DNA of 64,000 nucleotides. It comes from Dyella subtropica. GTDB taxonomy: Bacteria > Pseudomonadota > Gammaproteobacteria > Xanthomonadales > Rhodanobacteraceae. Every line of letters starts with the position of its first letter. The stretch's first letter is position 1. Shown one piece after another: positions 33,736-43,291 of this stretch. Location: positions 62,001-126,000 of the forward strand of contig NZ_JAPDPD010000008.1 of the NCBI RefSeq assembly GCF_026283965.1, written 5' to 3'. A model generated the notes under the pieces. It did not search any database and was not told where the DNA came from. It saw nothing but the letters and a program-made list of their open reading frames with translations. A program made the translations under genes and the position numbers.

Positions 33736-36642
33736 TCAGAACTTCAGATCGGCTTGTATGTAGGCGAAACGGCTGGGTATGTCATAGGTGGCAGCGTCGT
33801 AGCCGTTCAGTGAGCACGATACGCAGATCGGCGGCTCGCGATCGAACAGATTGTTGATGCCGCCAATCAGGGTCAGATCCCACTGGATGGGAAGCTTCCA
33901 GCTGGCACGCACATCGCTGTAGGTCACCGAGCCGATGTGATGCGTGCCGTTGGGGCGATTCGGGGCGATTTCGTTGGGGCTCGAACAGACCGGGAAGCCA
34001 ACCGCCGCCGCGCAGTCCTCGCGCAGCCCGCTGACGTAGCGGAGCTTGTAATCCACGGTCCAGGCTTGCATGGCCCAGCCCACGCCAAAGGTCGAGTGCA
34101 GGCGCGGAATCGCACTGTTATTCAATTCGAGGCCTACCGTGCGTGGTTCCCGGGCGCCCACGCCATTCTTGGCTTCGTACTTCTGCACATAGGTGTTCTG
34201 CCAATTGACGTTGAACCGGCCGTACGACGTGTCTGGCCCATGCCAGTTCGCGCCGAAGTCGAAGCCACTGGTATTGACGGTGCCGAGATTCTGCAAGGTC
34301 GCGTCGAAACCGTCGATATTGCCGGTGGCGTTGCGATGAATGCCCTGGCAGAACACGGAGGTGAGGCTGGCGCTGGCGACGCAGCGGTCCAGCTTGGTCT
34401 GCGCGTCCAACGCCTGAATCGCTTCTTTGATGGTGATGCGGTAATAGCCAAAAGTGAAGTCGAGTTTGCTCGACCATGCGGTGTTCTCCGCCCATCCCGG
34501 GCTATACACCGCTCCCCAGGTCAGGCTGCGTGCAGTTTCTGGTTTGAGCTGTCGATTGCCGCCGGTGCGCACCGAGATCTGCGGGTTCGGCTGCGTATAA
34601 CTGGCGGGTATGCCTAAGGCCGCGCAGTTGCTCTTGGTCTGCCCGCTGGCGATCGGTGCCGAGCACGGGTCCTGCAGAGTCGCATCGAAGCGAGCAGGCG
34701 AGCCGAACAATTCGCCGATGGTGGGCGCGCGGAATCCTTCCGCCCAGGTGCTGCGCAGAGTCAGGTCGTCATAGACCTGCCAGCGAAGGCCGTACTTGTT
34801 GTTTGTCGTGCTGCCGGAGGTGGAGTACTTGGAATAGCGCGTGGCGGCCGACAGGTCCAGCGCTTTGACGCCAGGCAGCTCCTTGAGGATCGGCGCGTTC
34901 AATTCGAGATAGTACTCATTGATCGAATACCGGCCCGAGGTCGGCAGCGACGGCACACCGTTGGATTCGCCCGCCACCACCACCGCATCCGGTTCATAGG
35001 AGCCTTGGTAGTTGCGGTGCTCGAAGCCGGTGGCGAAGGTGAACGCTCCGGCCGGCAGATTGAACGCTGTGCCGGAGAGGTTGACGGTATACAGCTTGAG
35101 CTTGTTCTCGCTGGTGTCGTGCTCGATGTACTGGATGTAGTTGAGCATCGCCGGGGTGATCGAGCCCGGACCGCTGAAAAGGTTCAACGGCACGCAGTTG
35201 CCCGTGCAGTTGGCCAACGGGCCCAGCGCGCGCTGGATGTGCGCGATGTTGTAAGTGCCGTTCACTGTCTGGGTGGCCTTGTTGTCGCCGTCGGCGAAGT
35301 TGACGTCCCAGAAGAAATCGCGGTCCGCGAAATCAAACTTGCCCTCGAGACCGGTCGCGAAGTAGCGGGTGTCCACATCCTGCTTGAAGACACGCGGGCC
35401 GCCTTCGATCGGGCGCCGGCCGATCAGGGTCAGATTGCCGGTGCTCGGGTCGGGATTCAGGGTGACGCCGAAGGGGTTGTACGGGTTGGTGACATCCACG
35501 CCCACCCTGTCGGCGAGGCCGCCGGTGCCCGCGCCGGGGCCGAGGAAAATCGGCTCGGGAGCGGCCTGGTTGGTCGACTTGCGGTTGTTGTACAGACCGC
35601 GTGCATACCACGTGATGTTATCGGTGAGCTTGTAGCGCACTTGTCCGAAGATCGCGTTGCGTGTGCTCGGCGTCAGCAACATGTTGTAAGGCGCGAAATT
35701 GAAGCGATCAGCTGTCGTGAAGTGGTGGTAGTCGCTGGGATAGTTGGGCTTGCCGGCAAAGGCGCCGTTGGGTGTGACGCTGACGGTCTGCCCCGTGGCT
35801 GGGTCGGTGAAGATGAAGCGGCCCGTCGGCGTCGCCGAGCTGCAGTTCGCCAGGCCGGTGCCGGGGACGCAGGCACCGCCGGATTGATTCCACGCGCGCG
35901 ATGAAATGGCGTCCTGCTTCACATGGCTGAAGTCGATGAAGAATTCGTAGCGATCGCCTTTGTTGCCGAATGACAGGTCGGCGCTGGTGGTGCTGCCGCC
36001 GCTGAGGTTGTTGTAGCCACCGTAGTAGACGCTGGCCGCGCCGCCTTTCTGCGAACGCTTGGTGATGATGTTGACGACACCGGCGATGGCGTCGGAGCCG
36101 TACAGTGATGACGCGCCGTCCTGCAGTATTTCGATACGATCGATGATCCCGGCGGGGATGGTGTTCAAATCCACCGCGGCCGAGACGCCGGAGGCCGAGC
36201 TTTCGTTGACCCAGCGCATGCCATCGACCAGCACCAGTACGCGCTTGGCGCCGAGATTGCGCAAATCAAGCGTGGACGAGCCCGAGCCCACGCCGCTGCC
36301 GTCCGGTGGGAAACCGAAATTGCCGGCCGAATTGAATTTCGTATTCAATGCCGAACCGGACGTCGTCATCTGCTGCAGGATGTCGCCGATGCTGGTGAGG
36401 CCGGTCTTGTGAATATCGTCAGAGCTGATGGTGAATACCGGCACCTGCGTCACTACGTCGGCACTCTTGATGCGCGAGCCGGTGACCGTGATGGTTTCGA
36501 GCTTGACGGCCTTTTGTGGATTGGCGGCGGTCTGGTCCTGGCCGGTGTCCTGCGCCAGAGCGGGTGCTGACAAAGGCAGGGTAGCAACGATGGCTAGCGA
36601 TAGTGCCGACGCAAGCGTAGTGCGATGCAATCTAAGCTTCAT
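33736..36642 (-). CDS. TonB-dependent outer-membrane receptor, large barrel type
   Basis: A 968-residue receptor. Signal peptide [20 protein letters not shown] to PALAQ. The plug includes [57 protein letters not shown] and [20 protein letters not shown] with VNIITKRSQ. The barrel ends [15 protein letters not shown]-type receptors of this size in Xanthomonadales and Alteromonadales are often tied to peptide or carbohydrate uptake; here two exported metallopeptidases lie directly upstream on the same strand, which makes peptides a reasonable guess. The ATG at 36642 has a GGGGA site upstream. A terminator follows on the minus strand, and another separates it from the M13 peptidase gene, so it is its own unit. 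Confidence 0.93.
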   Translation of the reverse strand: MKLRLHRTTLASALSLAIVATLPLSAPALAQDTGQDQTAANPQKAVKLETITVTGSRIKSADVVTQVPVFTISSDDIHKTGLTSIGDILQQMTTSGSALNTKFNSAGNFGFPPDGSGVGSGSSTLDLRNLGAKRVLVLVDGMRWVNESSASGVSAAVDLNTIPAGIIDRIEILQDGASSLYGSDAIAGVVNIITKRSQKGGAASVYYGGYNNLSGGSTTSADLSFGNKGDRYEFFIDFSHVKQDAISSRAWNQSGGACVPGTGLANCSSATPTGRFIFTDPATGQTVSVTPNGAFAGKPNYPSDYHHFTTADRFNFAPYNMLLTPSTRNAIFGQVRYKLTDNITWYARGLYNNRKSTNQAAPEPIFLGPGAGTGGLADRVGVDVTNPYNPFGVTLNPDPSTGNLTLIGRRPIEGGPRVFKQDVDTRYFATGLEGKFDFADRDFFWDVNFADGDNKATQTVNGTYNIAHIQRALGPLANCTGNCVPLNLFSGPGSITPAMLNYIQYIEHDTSENKLKLYTVNLSGTAFNLPAGAFTFATGFEHRNYQGSYEPDAVVVAGESNGVPSLPTSGRYSINEYYLELNAPILKELPGVKALDLSAATRYSKYSTSGSTTNNKYGLRWQVYDDLTLRSTWAEGFRAPTIGELFGSPARFDATLQDPCSAPIASGQTKSNCAALGIPASYTQPNPQISVRTGGNRQLKPETARSLTWGAVYSPGWAENTAWSSKLDFTFGYYRITIKEAIQALDAQTKLDRCVASASLTSVFCQGIHRNATGNIDGFDATLQNLGTVNTSGFDFGANWHGPDTSYGRFNVNWQNTYVQKYEAKNGVGAREPRTVGLELNNSAIPRLHSTFGVGWAMQAWTVDYKLRYVSGLREDCAAAVGFPVCSSPNEIAPNRPNGTHHIGSVTYSDVRASWKLPIQWDLTLIGGINNLFDREPPICVSCSLNGYDAATYDIPSRFAYIQADLKF

Positions 36643-36763
36643 GGCGATCCCCAGAATGAGTGGATGAATACCTACTCGATACCCAGGCCCCCGCCGTGGG
36701 CTCATCAAATGTAAAGCGTTTGTAGGGCTCTTGTCAGTGCTTTTTCGATAATTGCCTAAGACA

Positions 36764-36796
36764 TAAAAAAAGCGCCGCGCAAGTGCGCGGCGCTTT
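36764..36796 (-). terminator. Rho-independent terminator of the M13 peptidase gene
   Basis: A 12-bp stem (AAAGCGCCGCGC / GCGCGGCGCTTT) with a 4-base loop runs into a U-rich tract on the minus strand, 44 bases after the stop codon. The stem is nearly the same sequence as the terminator at 33664-33696. Confidence 0.9.
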
Positions 36797-36839
36797 GATT
36801 CGACGGTTTATCGCTACGGTTACCCGCAGCGACTGAAAC

Positions 36840-38969
36840 TCACCAAATCTTCACCTGCTTGTCGCTAGCGCGAACCATGGCGTCACCCGGTTTGCACTGG
36901 AACGCGGTAGCGAAGGCTTCCATATTGGAAGGCGCGCCAATGGCGCGCAGCGAACCCGGTGCGTGCGGATCGGTGTTGAGCGACAGCAGCGCCTGCTTCT
37001 CGCGCACGTGGCCGCGCCACACACGGGCCCAGCTGAGGAAGAAGCGCTGATCGGCCGTATAGCCGTCCACTTTCTGCTCGGTCGAGCCCGGTGTCTTGGA
37101 AAGCGCGCCCTGCAGTGCGTCGTAGGCCACGTTGAGGCCGCCGAGGTCGGCAATATTCTCGCCCAGGGTCAGCTTGCCGTTGACGTGCGCATCCGGCTTG
37201 TCCTTGATCGGTGCGTAGTCGTTGAACTGCTGCACCAGCTTGTCGGTGCGGCCTTCGAACTTGGTGCGGTCGTCCTTGGTCCACCAGTTTTCCTGGTTGC
37301 CGGCGCCGTCGAACTGGCTGCCTTCGTCGTCGAAGCCATGGCTGGCTTCGTGGCCGATCACGGCACCGATGCCGCCGTAGTTGATGGCGTCGTCCGCACT
37401 GGCATCGAAGAACGGCGGCTGCAGGATCGCGGCCGGGAAGTTGATGGTGTTGTCGTTCGAGCTGTAATAGGCATTGACCGTCTGCGGGGTCATGCCCCAT
37501 TCCTTGCGGTCGGTCGGCTTGCCGATCTTGGCGATGTCGTAGTCGTAGTTGAACTTGGACGCCGCCTTGACGTTGGCGTAGTAGTTGTCGCCGCTGATGT
37601 TCAGGCCGGACCAGTCACGCCACTTGTCGGGGTAGCCAATCTTGGGCAGGAAGGTGTTCCACTTGGCGATGGCCTTTTCCTTGGTGGCATCGCTCATCCA
37701 GTCGAGCTTCTCGATACGCGCCTTGAGCGAGTTGCGCACGTTGTCGACCAGTTGCTGCGCATGCTCCTTCGCTTCCGGCTTGAACACCTTGGCGACGTAG
37801 AGCTGGCCCAGCGCTTCACCCATGCTGCCGTTGACGGCGCCGAGCACGCGCTTCCAGCGCGGCTTCTGCTGCGGCTGGCCGGCGAGCGTCTTGCCGTAGA
37901 AGTCGAACTTGTTGTCCTGGAACGCCTTGCTCAGGTACGGCGAAGCATCGTCGATGGTGTGGAAGCGCAGGTAGGCCTGCCACTGCGAGGCGGGCGCCTT
38001 GGTCAGCTGCTTGTCGAACTCGGCGAAGAACTTCGGCTGCGACAGCGAGAAGCCCTTGTCGATGGTCACGCCCTGGGCGGTGAAGAACTTCTCCCAGTTG
38101 AAGTGCGGGGTAACCTTGTCGGCTTCCTTCACGCTGACAAAGTGGTACTGGTTCTTCGGATCGCGCTCTTCCACCGGCGACAGCGAGGCGGCGGCGAGTG
38201 CGGTCTCGAACTTCAGCACGTCGTCGGCCTGCGTCTTGGCATCGGCCTCGGACACGCCGGCGAGCGTCAGCGTTTTGGCGATGTGTGCCACGTACGCATC
38301 GCGGATGTCCTTGTACTTGGCATCCGAGTAGTAATCCTTGGTGGGCAGGCCCAGGCCGGACTGGCCGGCATAGCCGATCTGCATGTCGGCGTGCTTGAAG
38401 TCGGCGCCGGAGCCGAACGAGAACACCTGGCCGTCGCCTTCGGCGTAGCTCTTGGTGATGTAGTCGGCCACGTCGGCGCCGCTCTTCAGGGCAGCGATGG
38501 CATCGAGCTTGGCCTTGATCGGTTCGGCGCCGGCCTTCTCGATGGCGTCTTCGTTCATGCCCGACTGGTACAGCAGGCCGATCTTCTGTTCGATCGAGCC
38601 GGCCTGCGCCTGGGCAGCGCCCTTGGCGGCGGCATCGACGATGTCATGCTGGGTGTTGAGGCTGGTTTCGGCCAGCTGGTCGAAGGCGCCCCAGCGGGTG
38701 CGGTCTTCCGGGATCGGGTTGGCGGCAACCCACTTGGCGTTGACGAAGCCGTTGAAGTCCTGGCAGGCGTTGATGCTGGTGTCCAGCTCGCTGACGTCGA
38801 ACACGCTCTTCTTGGCGGCGGGCGCGGCGGCGGTGGTGCTGGCGGCGGCAGGGGCGCTGCTGCTCTTGGCGGGCGCGGCCTGTTCGGCGGATTCCTGCTT
38901 GCCGCAGGCGGTGAGCGTCAGGGCCAGGCTCACTGCAAGGGCGAGTGGCTTCAGATACGGCTTGGTCAT
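36840..38969 (-). CDS. M13-family zinc metallopeptidase lipoprotein (PepO/neprilysin type)
   Basis: A 709-residue protein with a lipoprotein signal (LALTLTACGKQ, lipobox LTAC), a low-complexity Ala/Ser/Thr linker (about residues 30-55) and a full M13 domain. The zinc site is His540-Glu541-x-x-His544 in VIGHEASHGFDDEG, with Glu604 and Asp608 in GENIADLGG. NAYYSSNDNTINFPAAILQP is the substrate-strand motif, and C-terminal CKPGDAMV...VKIW is typical. M13 enzymes cut oligopeptides on the amino side of hydrophobic residues; here it should work in the periplasm or on the outer membrane. The ATG at 38969 has AGAGGGA upstream. Its own terminator follows. The neighbouring M14 peptidase and TonB receptor suggest peptide use. 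Confidence 0.94.
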   Translation of the reverse strand: MTKPYLKPLALAVSLALTLTACGKQESAEQAAPAKSSSAPAAASTTAAAPAAKKSVFDVSELDTSINACQDFNGFVNAKWVAANPIPEDRTRWGAFDQLAETSLNTQHDIVDAAAKGAAQAQAGSIEQKIGLLYQSGMNEDAIEKAGAEPIKAKLDAIAALKSGADVADYITKSYAEGDGQVFSFGSGADFKHADMQIGYAGQSGLGLPTKDYYSDAKYKDIRDAYVAHIAKTLTLAGVSEADAKTQADDVLKFETALAAASLSPVEERDPKNQYHFVSVKEADKVTPHFNWEKFFTAQGVTIDKGFSLSQPKFFAEFDKQLTKAPASQWQAYLRFHTIDDASPYLSKAFQDNKFDFYGKTLAGQPQQKPRWKRVLGAVNGSMGEALGQLYVAKVFKPEAKEHAQQLVDNVRNSLKARIEKLDWMSDATKEKAIAKWNTFLPKIGYPDKWRDWSGLNISGDNYYANVKAASKFNYDYDIAKIGKPTDRKEWGMTPQTVNAYYSSNDNTINFPAAILQPPFFDASADDAINYGGIGAVIGHEASHGFDDEGSQFDGAGNQENWWTKDDRTKFEGRTDKLVQQFNDYAPIKDKPDAHVNGKLTLGENIADLGGLNVAYDALQGALSKTPGSTEQKVDGYTADQRFFLSWARVWRGHVREKQALLSLNTDPHAPGSLRAIGAPSNMEAFATAFQCKPGDAMVRASDKQVKIW

Positions 38970-39396
38970 GGATTTCCCTCTCATGGATGGAGCCCGGTAG
39001 GGCGGGTTGGCAGCTGATGTCGATCACGCGCGCGGCCGCCCGGATCGTAGTGATGACCTTTGACGCTAGGTCATTGGTCATGGTCCGGCACAGTGTCAAA
39101 GGTCAGGGGAGCGCTCCGCAACCAGGTTGAGCTGGGCCTGCTTGGGGTGAAGCCCACAAGTGTTGCGACAACGTGCTCCCTCCCTTGCGTGCAGCAGGGG
39201 AGGGTTGGGGTGGGGTGAAGCCCACAAGTCTTGCAAAGTCGTTGCAAGGGCCTACCCCCTCCCAGCCTCCCCCTGTCCCACGGGACTAGCTTCGCGTCGC
39301 AAGCAAGGGGAGGAGCTAAAGCTCGGGACACCCTGCTCCCTCCCTTGCGTGTAGCAGGGGAGGGTTGGGGTGGGGTGAAGCCCACAAGTCCTGCGA
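38970..39396. other. Intergenic region with tandemly arranged 61-bp repeats
   Basis: About 430 bases between the M14 and M13 peptidase genes. The first 150 bases before the M13 gene should hold its promoter. From 39141 to 39394 the DNA is mostly repeat: two 61-bp direct copies and a shorter third copy. No coding potential is seen. Confidence 0.7.
39174..39394. repeat. Two 61-bp direct repeats (39174-39234 and 39334-39394) with a third partial copy at 39141-39166
   Basis: The two copies differ at only two positions over 61 bases. Each holds a CCCTCCC...GGGAGGG hairpin, a GGTTGGGGTGGGGTGAAG tract and a GCCCACAAGTC end; the latter also occurs alone at 39150. The spacer between copies contains a related inverted CCCCTCCCAGCCTCCCC block. 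The right copy ends three bases before the stop codon of the M14 gene and may help terminate it. Confidence 0.85.
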
Positions 39397-41184
39397 CTAC
39401 CGCTTGGTTGTTTCCAGCGTGGCAGCATCCAGCCGCAGCACCGGATACGCCCCCACTGCCTGCACGCTGTACCAAGGCGAGCGTTCGAAGAAGAACTCCA
39501 ATCGGGCGCCCGGATTGGCGGCAAAGGCCGCATCGTCATGCAGCTTCTTGTCGAACTCCGCCTTCAGTGCCGGGTTCTTCGCCAGCATCTCGCGCGCGAG
39601 TTTTTCCACCACGCGCGTTTCGCCGTATTCCTTCGGCTCGAAGATGGCATTGAGGTAGCCCCAGCGCAGCAGCGAGTCGGGCGCCTGCGGTTCGAGCAGG
39701 TGGATCGCAACATTGGCCGCGCGCTGGTCCATCGGCACGATTGCCGAACCGGCTGGCAATTCGATTTCGCGCGTGGTGTCGTTCTGGCTGAAGTCGCGCA
39801 GCACCAGGTGGCCTTCGAACGGCTTGCTGGCCCACTGTGGATTGTCCAGTTGATAGGCGCCGCCCTTGATCTTCAGCGGATGCGACAGACGGCGATACGC
39901 GATGCCGTGCGCGTCGAGCTTCTCGATGATCTGCGTCCACTGCGCCGGGATGGCATAGGCAGCGGGAGGCGCGATGGATGTATCGGGCAGCAGGCCATTC
40001 CAGTTGTCGATGGTGTAGCTCTGCGGCTTGCTCGGGTCGTACTGAATCCAGTCGCTGTTGGAGATGTCGCTATGGGTAATGCTGAAGGCGAAACTCTTGA
40101 ACTCGAACGGCGTGGGCTTGGGATCGAGTTTGTAAGTCAGCGCAACCTGCGCTTTCGGGTTGGCGGCGCGCGCGACGACGGTTTCATCCGCCGCGCGGTT
40201 GACAGCGAGCAGTGAAGCGGCATCGTTGCCGATGTTTTCCAGCATCAGGTCAACCAGATCGTAGGTGCCGCGCACGCGGTTCTCGTACGACTTGAGCATG
40301 TGCGTTTCCACCAGCAGGGCGGGGCGGTTCTGCAGCGCCACGTAGCCAGTGGAGAAGCGCGGGCCGGAACCGAAGTTGGCGAGCCCCTTGCGCGGGTCGC
40401 GGCCGTCCTTGAAGTCCAGATAGATGGATGCGAGATGGCCGCGCTTTTCATAGGCAGGTATCACGCGGTTGGCGATCAGCTCTTGCTGCCATGCGCTCAC
40501 GCCGGGATCGAGTTTGTGCGGGTCTTCGGTATACCAGGTGAGGTCGTACTGATAGTCCGCGCCGTCGGTGGTATGGATGTCCATGAACAGGTCAGGCAGC
40601 CAGCGCTGCCACAGCTTCAGCCAGTCGCGGATTTCTGGCGCGTCGGCCTTGACGTAATCGCGATTGAGGTTGAGGTACTGCGCCTGGCCGCGGAAGCCCA
40701 TGCTGTCCGGGCCGCTCTGGTTGATGCGGTGGTAGGGGTTCGAGTTCTCGTGGCCGTCCACGCTGAACACCGGGATGTAGACCAGCACCACCTTGTCGAG
40801 CAGATGTGGCAGCTTGCCGGCGACGGCGTAGTCGCGCAGCAGCATCAGGCCGGCGTCCTTGCCTTCGATCTCGCCCGGATGAATGCCGGCCTGCAGCAGT
40901 ACGATCGGCTTGCCGGCCTTGCGAGCCGCTTCCGGCGTAAAGGTGCCGTCGCCGCTGGCGATCACCATGGTCAGCGGACGACCCTGCGGCGATGTGCCGA
41001 AGCTTTCCAGCTTCAACTTGCCGGGCGCGGCAGCAGCCAGTTTCTGCAGATAAGCCAGCGTGTCGGCATAGCTCGGTGTGGTGCGGAAATGCGAAGCCTC
41101 GGCGGGCGTGGTCCAGTCGGCAGCGTGCGCGGTCATGGCAGCGGCTCCCAGCAGGGCGGACAGAAAAAGGTGGCGAAGGGTCAT
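39397..41184 (-). CDS. Secreted M14-family zinc carboxypeptidase-like metallopeptidase
   Basis: A 595-residue exported protein (signal peptide to TAHAAD). The M14 zinc site is seen as HPGEIEGKDAG (His, Glu ligands) with the third His in FMDIHTTDGADYQYD; the catalytic Glu is likely in LLVETHMLKSYENRV. After about residue 330 comes a C-terminal half (SFAFSITHSDISNSDW onward) that follows the catalytic domain in this subgroup and has no assigned role. It should remove C-terminal residues or process cell-wall peptides in the periplasm. It starts in an ATGA overlap with the DUF502 gene upstream, so the two are cotranscribed. Confidence 0.92.
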   Translation of the reverse strand: MTLRHLFLSALLGAAAMTAHAADWTTPAEASHFRTTPSYADTLAYLQKLAAAAPGKLKLESFGTSPQGRPLTMVIASGDGTFTPEAARKAGKPIVLLQAGIHPGEIEGKDAGLMLLRDYAVAGKLPHLLDKVVLVYIPVFSVDGHENSNPYHRINQSGPDSMGFRGQAQYLNLNRDYVKADAPEIRDWLKLWQRWLPDLFMDIHTTDGADYQYDLTWYTEDPHKLDPGVSAWQQELIANRVIPAYEKRGHLASIYLDFKDGRDPRKGLANFGSGPRFSTGYVALQNRPALLVETHMLKSYENRVRGTYDLVDLMLENIGNDAASLLAVNRAADETVVARAANPKAQVALTYKLDPKPTPFEFKSFAFSITHSDISNSDWIQYDPSKPQSYTIDNWNGLLPDTSIAPPAAYAIPAQWTQIIEKLDAHGIAYRRLSHPLKIKGGAYQLDNPQWASKPFEGHLVLRDFSQNDTTREIELPAGSAIVPMDQRAANVAIHLLEPQAPDSLLRWGYLNAIFEPKEYGETRVVEKLAREMLAKNPALKAEFDKKLHDDAAFAANPGARLEFFFERSPWYSVQAVGAYPVLRLDAATLETTKR

Positions 41185-41870
41185 GCGTGATCCTTAGCGT
41201 GGTCATTCGTCAGCGAGGTGGCCGAGGCGGGCAAGGTATCGGGCGCTACCGCGCCGCCAGAGATGATGAAGGCCATGGCCTGATCCATCGTCCAGTCGGT
41301 GGGCGTCAGCTCATTCACCGGCACCAATTCGAGGTAACCGCCGGTGGGATTGGGTGTGGTGGGGATGTAAACCGCTGCCATCTCGCGGCCGGTGCCTTCC
41401 TCCGTCATCACGCGGGTAACGAAGCCGACCACCTTCATGCCCCGGCGCGGAAAGTCGATCAGCACCACGCGCTGCATACCCGAGGGCTTCTGTTGAAGCA
41501 CCGCCATCAGCTTCTTGGTACCGCCGTAGATGGTCTGCACCAGCGGGATGCGCGCAAGCCATCCGTCGAAGGTGTCGAGCAGGCGTTGGCCGATGACGCG
41601 GTTGGCCAGCCAGCCGAGCAGGTACAGCGCGGCGAGCGTGATGATCAGGGCCAGGATGAAGAGCAGCCAGCCCCGGTTGAGCGATTCGCCGAGGCGAGGC
41701 GCGATCTGCGTCAGTGCGGCGACGAAGGCGCCTACCAGCGGTGCACCGATGCCCGCCAGCATGCCTAGTACGAATTTGAAGACCAGCCAGGTGACCCACA
41801 ACGGGATAAAGGTGAGCAGGCCGGTAATCAGATAGCGTTTGATGCGCAATCGCGGCATGGGAAGGGTCAT
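41181..41870 (-). CDS. DUF502-family membrane protein
   Basis: A 229-residue protein with two hydrophobic segments near the N terminus (YLITGLLTFIPLWVTWLVF and GWLLFILALIITLAALYLLG) and a conserved soluble part, IPLVQTIYGGTKKLMAVLQQ, VVLIDFPRRGMKVVGFVTR and VYIPTTPNPTGGYLELVP, which defines DUF502. The function is not established; homologues across bacteria and plants (COV family) are integral membrane proteins. The ATG at 41870 is used; an in-frame ATG at 41858 is a possible alternative. The stop overlaps the M14 peptidase start. Confidence 0.92.
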   Translation of the reverse strand: MTLPMPRLRIKRYLITGLLTFIPLWVTWLVFKFVLGMLAGIGAPLVGAFVAALTQIAPRLGESLNRGWLLFILALIITLAALYLLGWLANRVIGQRLLDTFDGWLARIPLVQTIYGGTKKLMAVLQQKPSGMQRVVLIDFPRRGMKVVGFVTRVMTEEGTGREMAAVYIPTTPNPTGGYLELVPVNELTPTDWTMDQAMAFIISGGAVAPDTLPASATSLTNDHAKDHA

Positions 41871-42004
41871 CGGTAGCGAGGAAACCGGCATTGTAGGGGG
41901 AGGCCGGGGCGATCAGGGTGTGACGTTCGGCCCTTTCGCGGGTGGGTGTGATTTTTTTCCACGACGCGCGAATCATGCTGCGAATGGCGGGGATACAGGC
42001 GGCG

Positions 42005-42529
42005 ATGACGGACAGACTGCGACAACGGCACTTCGAGACCTTGCTGCGCGAACATCAGCTGATCGTGTTCAAAGTGGCGGCCATCTATGCACGCCACGCC
42101 GAGGACCGTCGGGACCTGGCGCAGGAAATTGCCACTCAGCTCTGGCGCTCGTTCGACAGTTACGACGAACAGCGCGGACGGTTCTCCACTTGGATGTACC
42201 GTATCGCGCTCAACGTCGGCATATCCAGCGCACGGCGGACATCGAGCCAGGACGAGCGCGTGCAGCCGCTGGACGAGTACCTGCTTGAGACCGTCGCCAG
42301 CGGTGCCGGCATTGACGAGCCGGATGAGCGTCTGCGGCAGCTCTACACATTCATTGGCGAGCTCGATCCGCTCAATCGCGCCTTGATCCTGCTCTATCTG
42401 GAAGACCGCAGTTACGCCGAGATCGCCGAGGTGCTCGGCATCAGTGAAACCAATGTGGCGACCAAGATCGGTCGCATCAAGCAGAAGTTGCGTGGCCGCG
42501 TGGCGGCCGGCGAATCCATGAGGGCGTGA
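42005..42529 (+). CDS. ECF-type RNA polymerase sigma factor
   Basis: A 174-residue sigma-70 family protein. Region 2 spans LLREHQLIVFKVAAIYARHA, DRRDLAQEIATQLWRSFDSY and RFSTWMYRIALNVGISSARR. Region 4 spans LDPLNRALILLYLEDRSYAE and IAEVLGISETNVATKIGRIK with the helix-turn-helix. It lacks regions 1 and 3, as ECF factors do. The ATG at 42005 is chosen because it directly precedes the family start; upstream in-frame codons extend to 41942. The next gene begins 2 bases after the stop and encodes a membrane protein that is probably its regulator. The promoter recognised is not known, and I see no clear ECF motif upstream. Confidence 0.92.
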   Translation: MTDRLRQRHFETLLREHQLIVFKVAAIYARHAEDRRDLAQEIATQLWRSFDSYDEQRGRFSTWMYRIALNVGISSARRTSSQDERVQPLDEYLLETVASGAGIDEPDERLRQLYTFIGELDPLNRALILLYLEDRSYAEIAEVLGISETNVATKIGRIKQKLRGRVAAGESMRA

Positions 42530-42531
42530 AG

Positions 42532-43194
42532 ATGGAACTGGATGAGATGAAGCAGGCCTGGCAGATGCTGGATCGCCGCCTTGCGCAGCAGCATGCGTTG
42601 CAACGGCAAATGTTCGTCGAGCGGCGCCTCGATGGCCTGCGTCGCGGCCTGCGCCCGTTGATCTGGGGGCAGTCGATCCAGATCGCATTCGGCGTGGTGT
42701 TTCTATGGATAGGCGTGGCGTTCTGGACCACGCATATGCCATCCGTGCCATGGATGCTGTGCGGCATGCTGGTGCAGGTTTTCGGGATAGCACTGATTGC
42801 GTTTGCGGCGCGCATCCTTTTCCTGGTCCGCGACATGGACTACGCCGCGCCGGTGTTGCGGATACAGAAGCGCATGGCGTCGCTGCGGCGCTGGAGAGTG
42901 CGGGTCGAGGCGCCGGTCTTCGCTGTGCTGGGCAGCATCATATGGGTTCCGCTAGTACTGATGCTGGTTCAGCGTGATTTCGAGGCGATGGGGGACGATC
43001 TGTTGCGGCATGCACCCGAGCTTGGGTGGAGCCTGATGCTTAGCGGGCTGGTGTCGCTTGCCCTGGCGTTGGTGGCTTATTGGCTATTGCGCCGCATCGG
43101 CAAACGTCGATGGATGGAAGACAACTTCGCAGGCAAGAGCGTGATGCGGGCCGAGGCGATGCTGGAAGAGATCGGCAACTTCGAGCGCGAGTAG
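42532..43194 (+). CDS. Four-TM protein downstream of the ECF sigma factor, putative regulator
   Basis: A 220-residue protein with a soluble N-terminal helix (MELDEMKQAWQMLDRRLAQQ) and about four membrane segments: IQIAFGVVFLWIGVAFW, MLCGMLVQVFGIALIAFAA, VFAVLGSIIWVPLVLMLVQ and LMLSGLVSLALALVAYWLL. A soluble C terminus (MLEEIGNFERE) follows. The start is the ATG at 42532 with AGGG 7 bases upstream. The position directly behind an ECF gene and the topology fit an anti-sigma or sensor role, although no ZAS zinc motif is present. Homologues with this layout are common in Xanthomonadales without a name. The function is inferred from context. Confidence 0.8.
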   Translation: MELDEMKQAWQMLDRRLAQQHALQRQMFVERRLDGLRRGLRPLIWGQSIQIAFGVVFLWIGVAFWTTHMPSVPWMLCGMLVQVFGIALIAFAARILFLVRDMDYAAPVLRIQKRMASLRRWRVRVEAPVFAVLGSIIWVPLVLMLVQRDFEAMGDDLLRHAPELGWSLMLSGLVSLALALVAYWLLRRIGKRRWMEDNFAGKSVMRAEAMLEEIGNFERE

Positions 43195-43210
43195 GGAAGG
43201 TGCGCTGTTG

Positions 43211-43281
43211 GTAGGAGCCCACCCTGTGGGCGAACGGGGGTAGCGCTTCGCAGGATGGGCGCGCACAGGGTGCGCTCCTAC
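43211..43281. repeat. Paired REP-like element 2 (BIME-like)
   Basis: GTAGGAGCCCACCCTGTGGG (43211) and its inverted partner ending GCGCTCCTAC (43281) are separated by about 25 bases. The left unit has stem bases CCCAC/GTGGG where element 1 has GCGCA/TGCGC, so the hairpin is kept. It lies between convergent genes. Confidence 0.85.
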
Positions 43282-43291
43282 AAGTGCGGGC

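Noticed and set aside
36963-39017. A 684-codon open frame antisense to the M13 peptidase
   Set aside because: Same cause: leucine/valine/glycine-rich shadow of a strongly biased gene, no family motif, no ribosome-binding site.
39141-39394. Direct repeats as a minimal CRISPR array
   Set aside because: Units are 61 bp with a 99-base, repeat-related spacer, there are only two full copies, and no cas genes are present.
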